A stretch of 64,000 bases of DNA. It comes from Pandoraea vervacti (lineage in GTDB: Bacteria; Pseudomonadota; Gammaproteobacteria; Burkholderiales; Burkholderiaceae). The DNA lies in the NCBI RefSeq assembly GCF_000934605.2, contig NZ_CP010897.2:5022001-5086000 (forward strand), read 5' to 3'. The notes below the pieces were generated by a model. It did no database searches and was not told the origin of the DNA. It saw nothing but the letters and a program-made list of their open reading frames with translations. The position numbers and the translations under genes were made by a program. Shown piece by piece: positions 35,860-44,435 of this stretch. Numbering within the stretch: position 1 is the stretch's first letter; each line of letters starts with the position of its first letter.

Positions 35860-36140
35860 ACCCCACCGCTTCGCTTCTTGCGCAGCCGTGCGACGACCTC
35901 GGCGACGGGTTTGACTTTACCTGCTGCCACGTCCTGATTTCCCAATGCGAGCACCTTCAGAAGCGCCAATGCTTCCTGAGTCTCCTCGTAGGACGCCACA
36001 TCTTGCAGAACCGCCTTGGCTTCACCATTTTGCGTGATGACCATTGGCGTGCGTTGCTCAGCCAACGTTGCCAGCACCTCGGCCGCGTTGGCCTTCAGGT
36101 AGCTGATGGGCTTCACTTGCGTCGAATAGCGCATTTCCAT
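35856..36140 (-). CDS. Phd/YefM-type antitoxin
   Basis: 94-residue antitoxin. The N-terminal Phd-like DNA-binding fold (VKPISYLKANAAEVLATLAEQRTPMVITQNGEAKAVL pattern, residues 9-46, quoted only as a range here by its ends VKPISYL and AKAVL) is followed by a charged C-terminal tail with KPVAEVVARLRKKRSG that should wrap the toxin. ATG 36140 or the second ATG at 36134 may be used. Overlaps the toxin start by 4 nt. A palindrome upstream suggests autoregulation. Confidence 0.9.
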   Translation of the reverse strand: MEMRYSTQVKPISYLKANAAEVLATLAEQRTPMVITQNGEAKAVLQDVASYEETQEALALLKVLALGNQDVAAGKVKPVAEVVARLRKKRSGGV

Positions 36141-36159
36141 ATGTCCGATTCCCGAATAG

Positions 36160-36184
36160 GACTAAATATAGTCTTTTTGTAGTC
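36160..36184. promoter_or_regulatory. Operator-like palindrome of the toxin-antitoxin pair
   Basis: GACTA-AATA-TAGTC (36160-36173) with a third half-site TAGTC at 36180-36184, just upstream of the antitoxin start. AT-rich and typical of autoregulated Phd-type operators. Confidence 0.5.
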
Positions 36185-36189
36185 TCACC

Positions 36190-36846
36190 TCAAGATTGCC
36201 ATCCTTCCCGAATGATCTGCGCGATTTGCTCGCCCGTCGCACGGTTGTGCGCCTGCACCAGCGCGACAGCGCCCGCGTCGTCCCCGGCCTCGCACAAGCG
36301 CAGCAATTCGCGATGTTCCTCATGCGAGCGCGCAGCATTGCGCGGCTTTTGCCAGGTCAGAAAGAGATAACGGCCGAGATTCAGACGCGCCGTGGCGATC
36401 GCCCGCTGGAAGTACGGACGCTCCGCCTTCGCGTAGAGCATGCCGTGGAACGCGGCATTGCGCGTCACAATGTCCGCCAGGTCCGTGGCGGCCTCCAGCG
36501 CGTCCAGCGCCGCTCTGGCGCGGGCGAGATCCGCGCGTGAAAGATTCGGCATGGCCAGCGCCATCAGGCGCCCCTCCAGCAACGCCCGAAAATCCGCCAG
36601 TTCCAGCGCGTCGTCCTCGGTGAGCGACGTCACCACCGTGCCGCGATTCATGCGACTCACCGCAAGTCCGTCCGACGCGAGCATGGTCAACGCCTCGCGC
36701 ACCGGCACGTGACTCACCCCCAGCGCAGCAGCCAGATGGTCCTGCCGCAAGGCCTCGCCCGGCTTCAACTCACCACGGCCGATCTGCTCCCTCAGCGCTT
36801 CGTATGCCCGCTCGACTGCGGTTCCCGTGCCCGACTCCTGACGCAT
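36190..36846 (-). CDS. GntR family regulator, FadR/VanR subgroup
   Basis: 218-residue regulator. A winged helix (about 10-75, LGVSHVPVREALTMLASDGLAV) precedes an all-helical FCD effector domain (about 85-210), whose metal-binding His/Asp residues are suggested by DFRALLEGR, NAAFHGML and the late SHEEHRELL. FCD regulators bind small organic acids. Divergent from an SLC13 carboxylate transporter gene and separated from it by a perfect AT-rich dyad, it probably represses that transporter until the substrate is present. Confidence 0.92.
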   Translation of the reverse strand: MRQESGTGTAVERAYEALREQIGRGELKPGEALRQDHLAAALGVSHVPVREALTMLASDGLAVSRMNRGTVVTSLTEDDALELADFRALLEGRLMALAMPNLSRADLARARAALDALEAATDLADIVTRNAAFHGMLYAKAERPYFQRAIATARLNLGRYLFLTWQKPRNAARSHEEHRELLRLCEAGDDAGAVALVQAHNRATGEQIAQIIREGWQS

Positions 36847-36867
36847 CGTTCGCCTCTTTCGGTTAAC

Positions 36868-36895
36868 AATATATAATCACATCAAATTATATATT
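36868..36895. promoter_or_regulatory. GntR operator dyad
   Basis: AATATATAAT-N8-ATTATATATT, perfect 10-bp arms, 22 bp from the regulator start and 21 bp from the transporter start. Strikingly AT-rich in this GC-rich genome; it likely overlaps promoter elements of both genes. Confidence 0.7.
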
Positions 36896-36915
36896 ATTTA
36901 GAAAAGGTGACGTCC

Positions 36916-38376
36916 ATGTCTGTACCCAGCCCGTCCTCACCACCCTCACCATCGCCTTCGTCGACATCGACTCCCGACGCCTTCCACCCCGAACGCCTCT
37001 GGCAGCATGCGCTGCTCGCCGGCCTGTGTGCTGTGGCGGGCGTCGCGCTGCACGCGGCAGGGTTGCGCGGCGATCCGCTCGCTGTGGCGGTCGTCCTTTT
37101 GCTCTGCCTCAGTTACTGGGCCACGGGCTGGCTGCCGGACTTCGTCGTATCGCTGCTGTTGATGTTTCTGCTCGCCACGTGCACGTCGCTGGGCGCGAAC
37201 GTCGTCTTCTCCGGCTTCACATCGAGCGCGTTCTGGCTGGTGTTCAGCGGCGCGGTGATCGGCATGGCGCTGAACGTCACCGGGCTGGGCGAACGTGTCG
37301 CCTCGCGGCTGGCCGACCATTGCGGCCGAGCGTACGGGCTCGCACTCACCGGGTTCGTTGCCATCGCATTCGCGCTGTCGATCGTGATGCCCTCGACACT
37401 CGGTCGCATCGCCATTCTCACGCCCATCGTGCTGAGCTTCTGCGACCGCGTCGGCCTCACGCCGGGCCGCCCGGGGCGTATCGGCCTGATGCTCGCCACG
37501 GCCCTGGCCAGTTGCGAACTGTCCACCGCGATCTTGCCCGCCAATCTGCCCAACCTCGTCATGGCGGGTACCGCCGAAACGGTCCTCGGCCTGCATCTCG
37601 GTTATGGCGAGTACGCAATCGCGCTCGTGCCCACACTCGCCATCGTTCGGGGCATCGTGCTCGTCGTCGTGGCAAAACGGCTATTCCCGGATCGTCTGAC
37701 GACACCCCGCGCAGAGAACGGGTCTGACGCCACGGCGCGCGACACCCCCATGAGCGCACACGAAAAGCGGCTTCTCGCCGCGCTCACGCTCATGCTTGCG
37801 CTCTGGCTTACCGAACCGTGGCACCACGTTGCCGCGGGTTGGGTCGGGCTGGGCATTGCATTGCTGTGTCTGGGCCCGCTGCGTCTCGTGAATGCCGACG
37901 CCTTCCTCAAGCAGGTCAAACTTGCCCCGCTGTGGTTCGTCGCCGCCATCATCGGCCTGACGGCAGCCGTCGATCACGCAGGACTCGCCAACGCATTGCG
38001 CCCCTTGCTGGCCCATCTCGATCTGGCACAACTGTCGACGATGCTCGCTTATCTGGGGCTGGTTGTCCTGTCGATCGTCCTCACGTTCCTTGTCACGTCC
38101 AACGCCGCGCCCGCGCTCTACACGCCACTGGTACCGGCCCTCGCCGTCGGCGCCCCGCTTGGCGCAACGGCCATTTTGCTCACGCAGGCAGTCGGCATCT
38201 CGACCATCGCGCTTCCCTATCAGGCTCCGCCGCTCGTGCTCGCCATGGCGCTCGCCGGCATTGGCATCCGGGACGCAACGCGCTACTGCATTGCCACCGC
38301 GCTTGTCGCGCTGCTGAGTGTCGTGCCACTGACCGCCGTGTGGTGGCACGTCATGGGTTTGCTGTCGCTTCGCTGA
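36916..38376 (+). CDS. SLC13/DASS-family anion transporter
   Basis: 486-residue inner-membrane symporter with about 12 helices after a Pro/Ser-rich N-terminus of 25 residues. Family marks are the repeated helix-loop elements with S-T-A-I-L-P-A-N-L-P-N (about residue 205) and V-T-S-N-A-A-P-A (about 395), which correspond to the paired SNT-like clamshell motifs of DASS carriers. Substrate is probably a di- or tricarboxylate or sulfonate. I choose ATG 36916 because AAAAGGTG is then the ribosome site; the GTG at 36907 is inside it. Regulated, by inference, by the divergent GntR protein. Confidence 0.87.
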   Translation: MSVPSPSSPPSPSPSSTSTPDAFHPERLWQHALLAGLCAVAGVALHAAGLRGDPLAVAVVLLLCLSYWATGWLPDFVVSLLLMFLLATCTSLGANVVFSGFTSSAFWLVFSGAVIGMALNVTGLGERVASRLADHCGRAYGLALTGFVAIAFALSIVMPSTLGRIAILTPIVLSFCDRVGLTPGRPGRIGLMLATALASCELSTAILPANLPNLVMAGTAETVLGLHLGYGEYAIALVPTLAIVRGIVLVVVAKRLFPDRLTTPRAENGSDATARDTPMSAHEKRLLAALTLMLALWLTEPWHHVAAGWVGLGIALLCLGPLRLVNADAFLKQVKLAPLWFVAAIIGLTAAVDHAGLANALRPLLAHLDLAQLSTMLAYLGLVVLSIVLTFLVTSNAAPALYTPLVPALAVGAPLGATAILLTQAVGISTIALPYQAPPLVLAMALAGIGIRDATRYCIATALVALLSVVPLTAVWWHVMGLLSLR

Positions 38377-38717
38377 CCTGAATACGCCACTGTCGAGCTT
38401 TCATTTCAAACGCTGGTTTGCGAGACGAACACGGAGCTACCATCGGACGGACACCGATACGGTGGATGTCAATCGTTTCGCAGACCATCTCGTCTACTAT
38501 GAAATCGCATGGGGAATGCCCTGCTTGAGGGACTCGCCCGCATGCCGCCACAATCGCTCATCAGCCAGGAAAACAAGCGGCGACAAGCGACAACGAGCCA
38601 CAACAAGCAACGACGAGCAACAACGAGCAACAACGAGCGCCGCCCGCCATACCGAAACTCCGAAGGCAGTCACCGTAGTCGAACCAAGCCGTTTCATGCA
38701 GCCAAGGGGAGTCTTGC
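38377..38717. other. Intergenic region with decanucleotide repeat
   Basis: 341 bp with no convincing gene. Small ORFs across the repeat are Arg/Ser/Thr-rich and arise from it. Holds a 70-bp tandem repeat (38571-38640) and the AAGGGGAG ribosome site of the next gene. Confidence 0.6.
38571..38640. repeat. Tandem repeat, 10-nt unit, about seven copies
   Basis: Units in strict 10-nt register with consensus CAACGAGCAA, ending CAACGAGCGC; early copies have AAG for GAG. The period is one helical turn and not a multiple of three, so it is not coding-driven. Lies 78 bp before the GT87 gene. Confidence 0.85.
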
Positions 38718-40052
38718 ATGACATCGAAGCCGTCGGCTGTCACCGAAGCCACACCTCCAGCGCCGTCCACGCCATGCGGGCCTGGTGCGCGTCGGCACTG
38801 GTCCGAGGACAGCGCGCGGCTGCGCTTTTATGGCGGCGCCGGAATCTTCATGACGCTCGCGGTGCTGTGCGTGTGGGCGTATCGGTACTTTCTGTCGGGC
38901 ACGCCGACCATCAGCCCCGCCGCTGTCGACTTCCTGCCGTTCTGGGGGGCCGCGCACTTCGTGCTGCACGGCCACGCGATCGACGCCTATGACGTCGAGC
39001 TGATGTCGAAGCTCCAGATTGCAGAACAACCGTGGGCGGCAAACCTCGGTGGCTACCTGCCGTGGTTGTATCCGCCGGTGATGATGGTCTTTGTCACGCC
39101 GTTCGCGCTGTTGCCTTACGTCTACGCTTACGTCTTGTATGCGTTGATCGGTCTGAGCCTCTATTACGCCGCATTGCGACGCACGCTCCGCTGGCCCGAC
39201 GCGCGCGTGCCGACGCTCGGGTTTCCCGGCGTCATGCTCGTGATCGTGACCGGCCAGATCGCCCTCTATACCACGGCGCTTGCGGGCTTCTCGCTCGCCA
39301 TGCTGCGCAAACGGCCCGTATGGGCCGGGGTATTCGCCGGACTGCTTTTCGTCAAGCCGCACGTCGCCCTGCTCTTTCCCCTCGCCTTTCTTTGCGCACG
39401 CGAGTGGCGCGCGCTCGCCGCGTGCATCGTCACCGTCGTCGGCACGACGTTGCTCGCCGCTACGCTCTTCGGCGTCGACGTCTATGCCGCCTTCCTGCAC
39501 GCCTCGACCTTCGCTCGCGAGAGCATCTCCAACGGGGCGGCACAGATCGCGCGCGTGCCGACCTTCTTCATCACGGCGCGCATGCTGGGGGCGCCAGTCG
39601 GCGTGGCAGCAGCGATTCATGCGGTCATCGCGCTAGGCGCCGTCGCGGTCCTGATCGACTTCTGGCGGCGCCCCGGGGTGTTTGCCCTGCGCGCCGCCAC
39701 GCTCGTATGCGCCACGACACTCGTCAGTCCCTACCTCTACGACTACGATCTCGCGCTGCTCGCCGTCGTCATCGCCTGGTATGTGCGAGACGGCGTCGCA
39801 CGGGGATGGCTGCGCGGCGAACGGGAATGGCTCGTGCTGTTGTGGATTACGCCGATGCTCGGCCTGCTGGGATCGATGCAGATCGGCGTCCAGTTCCTGC
39901 CGTTCATCACGCTGGGTACGCTCGTCATGTTGTGGCGACGTCGCCGTCGCCTCGCACATGTTGCCGATGCCAGCCACCCCGCACACACCGACGGCGATCG
40001 TGCCGTCGCACCGCTGCGCCGCACTGACTCCACGCCCGCGTTCACGAGGTAA
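38718..40052 (+). CDS. GT87/DUF2029-type membrane glycosyltransferase
   Basis: 444-residue polytopic protein with about 10 helices. It resembles the GT87 (DUF2029) polyprenyl-phosphate-dependent mannosyltransferase-like group: an early extracytoplasmic loop with WGAAHFVLHGHAIDAYD and the LPWLYPPVMMV segment. Such enzymes add a sugar from a lipid carrier to a periplasmic acceptor. AAGGGGAG precedes the ATG. Five nucleotides separate it from a GtrB-like GT2 gene, and a GtrA-like gene lies just beyond, which supports a lipid-linked sugar modification unit. Acceptor unknown. Confidence 0.82.
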   Translation: MTSKPSAVTEATPPAPSTPCGPGARRHWSEDSARLRFYGGAGIFMTLAVLCVWAYRYFLSGTPTISPAAVDFLPFWGAAHFVLHGHAIDAYDVELMSKLQIAEQPWAANLGGYLPWLYPPVMMVFVTPFALLPYVYAYVLYALIGLSLYYAALRRTLRWPDARVPTLGFPGVMLVIVTGQIALYTTALAGFSLAMLRKRPVWAGVFAGLLFVKPHVALLFPLAFLCAREWRALAACIVTVVGTTLLAATLFGVDVYAAFLHASTFARESISNGAAQIARVPTFFITARMLGAPVGVAAAIHAVIALGAVAVLIDFWRRPGVFALRAATLVCATTLVSPYLYDYDLALLAVVIAWYVRDGVARGWLRGEREWLVLLWITPMLGLLGSMQIGVQFLPFITLGTLVMLWRRRRRLAHVADASHPAHTDGDRAVAPLRRTDSTPAFTR

Positions 40053-40057
40053 TCGCC

Positions 40058-41251
40058 ATGCCCCGCGCCGCTGCCCGTACCGATACCTCCCGCGCGTCAA
40101 TGTCATCATCAGCGTCGTCATCGACACAGTTTCGCGCGCCGCTCATCTCGCTCGTCGTGCCCTGTCACAACGAAGCGCCGGCACTCGACGCGTTCTATCG
40201 CGCCGTGGCCCCGGTGCTCGACGGCGTCGCCAACGCGCGCTTCGAGATCATCTGCGTGAACGACGGCAGCACCGACGACACGCTGGGCGCATTGCTTGCG
40301 CTCAGGCGCGAAGACCCGCGCATCCGCGTCATCGATTTCACGCGCAACTTCGGTAAGGAGGCGGCCTTGAGCGCGGGCATCGACGAGGCGGTGGGCGACG
40401 CCGTCATCCCCATCGACGCCGACCTTCAGGACCCACCGGCGCTCATCCCCGTGATGATCGAACGCTGGCGCGACGGCGCCGAGGTCGTGCTGGCCAAGCG
40501 CACCAATCGCGCGAGCGACAGCGTCGCCAAGCGCGTGGCGGCGGGACTCTATTACCGCGTGCACAATCGGCTCTCGGAGGTAAAGCTGCCGGAGAACGTC
40601 GGTGATTTTCGCCTGATGGACCGGCGAGTCGTGAATGCGATCCGGCGACTGCCCGAGCGCCGCCGCTTCATGAAGGGCCTGTTCGCATGGGTGGGGTTTC
40701 GCACCCAAATCGTGGAATACGTGCGCGAGCCACGCAGCGCGGGCGAGTCGAAGTTCTCCGGATGGCGCCTGTGGAACTTCGCACTCGAAGGCATTACCAG
40801 CTTCAGCACCGTGCCGCTTCGCTGCTGGACTTACATCGGCGTCTCGCTCGCCCTGCTCTCGCTCGCTTACGGCAGCTACATCGCCCTGCGCACGATCATT
40901 CACGGGGTAGACGTGCCCGGCTACGCATCGCTGCTTGTCGGGGTTCTGTTCCTTGGCGGAATTCAACTCGTGGGCATCGGCGTGATCGGCGAGTATGTCG
41001 GACGCATCTATTACGAATCGAAGGGACGTCCGCTGTATCTCGTACGCTGGCGTTATCAGACGGGCGTAAAGATCAGTCACCTGCCGTCGCGCGCCGGCAT
41101 GCGCGTACAGCCGCGCCCCGTCACACGCGCCGATATGTCCAGTAACGATGGAGCAGGAAAGTCGTCGGCGGCACGATCAGCACGACCGCCGCGATCCCGC
41201 TCCAATGGTTGCCTCCCAGATGCTCGACCGTTCGTGCGACGACTGTCGTGA
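40058..41251 (+). CDS. GT2 glycosyltransferase, GtrB/DPM1-like, with odd C-terminal tail
   Basis: 397-residue enzyme that likely makes polyprenyl-phosphate sugar. The GT2 domain (about 28-255) has VVPCHNE, the metal-binding IDADLQDPP (DxD) and the NFGKEAALSAG segment; two C-terminal helices (about 265-290 and 300-325) match GtrB. GAGGTAATC gives the ribosome site and overlaps the upstream stop. The family normally ends soon after the RPLYLVR element (about residue 325-330). Here 60 to 70 more residues rich in Arg/Ser follow, and the last 131 bp run antisense over the end of the convergent GtrA gene. The tail may be readthrough after loss of an original stop. Confidence 0.9.
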   Translation: MPRAAARTDTSRASMSSSASSSTQFRAPLISLVVPCHNEAPALDAFYRAVAPVLDGVANARFEIICVNDGSTDDTLGALLALRREDPRIRVIDFTRNFGKEAALSAGIDEAVGDAVIPIDADLQDPPALIPVMIERWRDGAEVVLAKRTNRASDSVAKRVAAGLYYRVHNRLSEVKLPENVGDFRLMDRRVVNAIRRLPERRRFMKGLFAWVGFRTQIVEYVREPRSAGESKFSGWRLWNFALEGITSFSTVPLRCWTYIGVSLALLSLAYGSYIALRTIIHGVDVPGYASLLVGVLFLGGIQLVGIGVIGEYVGRIYYESKGRPLYLVRWRYQTGVKISHLPSRAGMRVQPRPVTRADMSSNDGAGKSSAARSARPPRSRSNGCLPDARPFVRRLS

Positions 41252-41570
41252 GCATCAGTCCGAACACCGACACCGGCAGGAATCGCGCGAGGCTCGTGCG
41301 GTGTACGCGCGCAGAAAAGCTCCATAGCGTATTAAGCAGATAGGAGCACGGCGTCGCGACGCAGAATGCGACGGCATTGGCGAGTACCGAACCCGCGCCG
41401 AACGCCTCGATCAGCGTGATCGCCACGATCACATGCACGGCCGTTGAAATCGCGCCGGACACTCCGAACCGCATCAATGGCACCACCAGCGTGCGCACAT
41501 GCGGCGACGCGCGCAGGCGTTGCAGGCGCGTGGCGCCTTCTTGAGCAGATATCTGACGCGAGTCCGGCAT
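41121..41570 (-). CDS. GtrA-family membrane protein
   Basis: 149-residue protein with four membrane helices: MRFGVSGAISTAVHVIV, ANAVAFCVATPCSYLLN, the segment starting FLPVSVFGLM, and VVLIVPPTTFLLHRYW. The GtrA/DPMS signature YLLNTLWSFS and the end HRYWTYRR are present. GtrA proteins are thought to flip polyprenyl-phosphate sugars or stabilise their synthase. Start is uncertain: ATG 41570 fits family length; the frame is open to 41732. Convergent with the GtrB-like gene, overlapping it by 131 bp, although the two should act together. Confidence 0.85.
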   Translation of the reverse strand: MPDSRQISAQEGATRLQRLRASPHVRTLVVPLMRFGVSGAISTAVHVIVAITLIEAFGAGSVLANAVAFCVATPCSYLLNTLWSFSARVHRTSLARFLPVSVFGLMLTTVVARTVEHLGGNHWSGIAAVVLIVPPTTFLLHRYWTYRRV

Positions 41571-41808
41571 CGTTTCGGTCACGCTGGCAAGTGAGTTCGG
41601 CGTTGGTTCACCTGACGATACCAGCACACGCGCGAGTTGCCACGAAATGTTTGCAATGCAACATGGAGGCACGGCCCCGTCAGGGTTGGACGAATAAGAA
41701 TTTATGCCATTTTCGCGGAACATGGGTTGCATGCCTGTACGAGACGTCTAGGATTGCGAGGTACTCCGTAATGAAAAGACGACGTCCGACAACGACAGGA
41801 GGAAGACA

Positions 41809-44280
41809 ATGCAACGCCCCAACGCCATCCACGCCGCCAGTGTTCTGGCCTTTGCCGTCACGACGTGGAGCGCCGCTTCGCACGCAGCCGACGCCACCGC
41901 AACTCCCCCCGCATCTCTCCTCGCTTCCGCGGCGCCCGTTACTTCGCAAACCATGCAGGTCGAGGGGCTGTCGCAACCCGCCGATATCCTGATCGATCGC
42001 AACGGCGTGCCGCACATCTTCGCCGCAAACGAGCGCGACGGCTTTTTCGTGCAGGGTTTCAATGCGGCGCGCGATCGTCTGTTTCAGATCGACCTCTGGC
42101 GACGCCGGGGGCTGGGCCAGTTGTCCGAAGTGTTCGGGCGCGCCTATGTGGCGCAGGACGACGCCGCGCGCCGCTTCGTCTATCGCGGCGACATGGCGAC
42201 CGAATGGCGTCGATATGGCCCGGATGCCAAGCCGGCCGCCGAGGCGTTCGCCGCTGGCGTGAACGCCTACATCGACTGGCTCGCCCGGCATCCCGATCAG
42301 ATGCCGTACGAATTCAAAAAGGTGGGCTACTGGCCCGCGAAGTGGTCTGCCGAGGACATCGTTCGCATTCGCAGCCACGGCCTGACCCGCAACCTGAAGA
42401 GCGAAGTCGCCCGCGCGAAAGTGGTTTGCAAGGCGTCGCTCGATGCAGACGGCGTGCGTGTCGGCCTCCAGCCCGCATGGAAGACGCAGGTGCCCGACGG
42501 GCTGGACCCGTGCCTGCCCGACGACTTGCTCAAGGTCTTCGACCTCGCCACGCAAGGCGTGAAGATCACGAAGGAATCGCTGCAGCACGCCAATGCCGAC
42601 GTCGTGCAATTGGCGGAAAACGGCCCTTACGACGTTTCCACGGAATCGGCCGAAGGCAGCAACAACTGGGTCGTCTCGCCGCAGAAGTCGGCCACCGGCC
42701 GCCCCATCATGGCGAACGACCCGCACCGTGCCTTCGCCGCGCCGAGCCTGCGCTACATCGTGCAGGTCAGCACCCCGACCCTCAATCTCATCGGCGCGGG
42801 CGAGCCCGCGATCCCCGGCGTCGCCATCGGGCATAACGGCACCATCGCGTTCGGACTCACGATTTTCAATATCGACCAGGAGGATCTGTACGTCTACGAC
42901 CTGAACCCGGCGAACCCCGATCAATACCGATACCGAGGGAAGTGGGTGCCGATGCGAACGGTGCACGAGACCATCGATGTGCGCGACGGTGCACCGGTGC
43001 AGACCGATCTCAAGTTCACGAAGCACGGTCCGGTGATCTATGTCGACGCGGCCCGGCATCATGCGTATGCCGTGCGTACCGCGTGGCTGGAGCCGGGCAT
43101 GTCGCCCTACTTCGACGCCATGCGCTACATGCGCGCGAAGACTTTCGCCCAGTTCCAGACGGCGCTCGATACGTGGGGGGCGCCAACGGTCAACCAGGTC
43201 TATGCAGATACGTCGGGCAATATCGGCTGGGTCCCGAGCGGCATGGCCCCGATTCGTCCTAACTGGGACGGCCTGATGCCGGTGCCAGGAGACGGCCGCT
43301 ACGAATGGGCGGGCTTCTGGCGACGCGATCAGCTGCCGTCGGCCTATAACCCGGCGAGCGGTTATTTCACGACATCCAACGAAATGAACATGCCGGCGGG
43401 CTATCCGTACGCGCAGCGCAAGCTCGGCTTCGAGTGGACGAACGGCTCGCGTCACGCACGTATCGACGAAGTCCTCAAGGCGAAGGACAAGGTGTCGCTG
43501 GAGGACTCCGAGCGGTTGCAGAACGATATCGTGTCGATACCGGCGCGGCGTCTGGTGGCGCTGCTCGCACCGCTGTCCAGCGACGATCCGCAAACGTCAG
43601 CGGCGCTTACACTTCTCAAGGGGTGGGACGCCCACATGGGGGCCGACTCGGCGCAAGCCGCGCTCGAAGAAGTCTGGTTCAGCCGACACCTGGGACGCGC
43701 GTACAAGAACGCCGTGCTGCCGAAGTCCGCGGCAGACACCTTCGGCGCTCCCGACCCGGCGGCCATGCTCGACGCGCTTGAGCAGCCTGCGGCGCGTTTC
43801 GGTGCGAACGCCAACGCCAAGCGCGACGCCGTGTTGCTTACGAGTCTCGGTGAGGCGTGGGGGGAAATGATGAGGCTGCAAGGTACCGATCCGGGCACCT
43901 GGCAATGGGGCAAGCTCCATACGAACCTCAATGCCCATCCGCTCGCAGACGCCGTGGACGCCGAGATGCGCGCCAAACTCAACGTCGGTCCGCTGGCGAA
44001 AGGAGGCAGTCCGTTCACGCCGAACCAGTCGACCTACCGCGTGAGCGACTTCCGTCAGACGAACGGCCCGTCGTTCCGGATCGTGGTCGACGTGGGCAAC
44101 TGGGACAACACGCGCGCGATGAACCTGCCGGGCGAGTCGGGCAACCCGGACAGCCCGCACTACCGCGATCTGGCGCAAAAGTGGCTCGACGGCGAGTATT
44201 TCAAGCTGCCGTATTCGCGCGAGGCGGTGGAAGCGGCGACGGAGTCACGTTTGCATCTGGTGCCGGCGACGGCACGTTGA
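41809..44280 (+). CDS. Penicillin-acylase-family Ntn hydrolase, AHL-acylase-like
   Basis: 823-residue precursor. A signal peptide (about 1-25, ending SHAAD) is followed by the alpha chain. The autocleavage site GSNNW puts the catalytic N-terminal Ser of the beta chain at S284; the beta chain then has NDPHRAF and PGVAIGHNGTIAFGLT, as in PvdQ/QuiP. The enzyme should be periplasmic and cleave amide-linked acyl chains, so degradation of N-acyl homoserine lactone signals is plausible, but beta-lactam or other amide substrates are not excluded. AGGAGG precedes the ATG. No luxI/luxR genes are near. Confidence 0.92.
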   Translation: MQRPNAIHAASVLAFAVTTWSAASHAADATATPPASLLASAAPVTSQTMQVEGLSQPADILIDRNGVPHIFAANERDGFFVQGFNAARDRLFQIDLWRRRGLGQLSEVFGRAYVAQDDAARRFVYRGDMATEWRRYGPDAKPAAEAFAAGVNAYIDWLARHPDQMPYEFKKVGYWPAKWSAEDIVRIRSHGLTRNLKSEVARAKVVCKASLDADGVRVGLQPAWKTQVPDGLDPCLPDDLLKVFDLATQGVKITKESLQHANADVVQLAENGPYDVSTESAEGSNNWVVSPQKSATGRPIMANDPHRAFAAPSLRYIVQVSTPTLNLIGAGEPAIPGVAIGHNGTIAFGLTIFNIDQEDLYVYDLNPANPDQYRYRGKWVPMRTVHETIDVRDGAPVQTDLKFTKHGPVIYVDAARHHAYAVRTAWLEPGMSPYFDAMRYMRAKTFAQFQTALDTWGAPTVNQVYADTSGNIGWVPSGMAPIRPNWDGLMPVPGDGRYEWAGFWRRDQLPSAYNPASGYFTTSNEMNMPAGYPYAQRKLGFEWTNGSRHARIDEVLKAKDKVSLEDSERLQNDIVSIPARRLVALLAPLSSDDPQTSAALTLLKGWDAHMGADSAQAALEEVWFSRHLGRAYKNAVLPKSAADTFGAPDPAAMLDALEQPAARFGANANAKRDAVLLTSLGEAWGEMMRLQGTDPGTWQWGKLHTNLNAHPLADAVDAEMRAKLNVGPLAKGGSPFTPNQSTYRVSDFRQTNGPSFRIVVDVGNWDNTRAMNLPGESGNPDSPHYRDLAQKWLDGEYFKLPYSREAVEAATESRLHLVPATAR

Positions 44281-44322
44281 CGTGTCACCGCGCGCGATAC
44301 GCGCGGCGACATGAATGGAGCA

Positions 44323-44358
44323 GCGCTCGATAACGTCCCGCGGACGCTTATCGAGCGC
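44323..44358. terminator. Long hairpin between convergent acylase and MFS genes
   Basis: GCGCTCGATAA-CGTCC / GGACG-c-TTATCGAGCGC: 16 paired bases with one bulged C and a 3-nt loop, 43 nt after the acylase stop and 78 nt from the MFS stop. No T-run; probably a bidirectional transcript end. Confidence 0.6.
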
Positions 44359-44435
44359 AGATCGAGCGCCAATCGACCACCTAACCCCTTAGCGAGCGCT
44401 CCTGGCGCGTCGCCTGAGGGTCGGTGGAGCGCGCA

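Noticed and set aside
38571..38640. Short repeats considered as a CRISPR array
   Set aside because: Units are 10 nt and contiguous with no spacers, and no cas gene is present.
38509..38721. 70-codon ORF ending at the GT87 start
   Set aside because: Its sequence is the translated 10-nt repeat plus polar filler; no ribosome site or conserved look.
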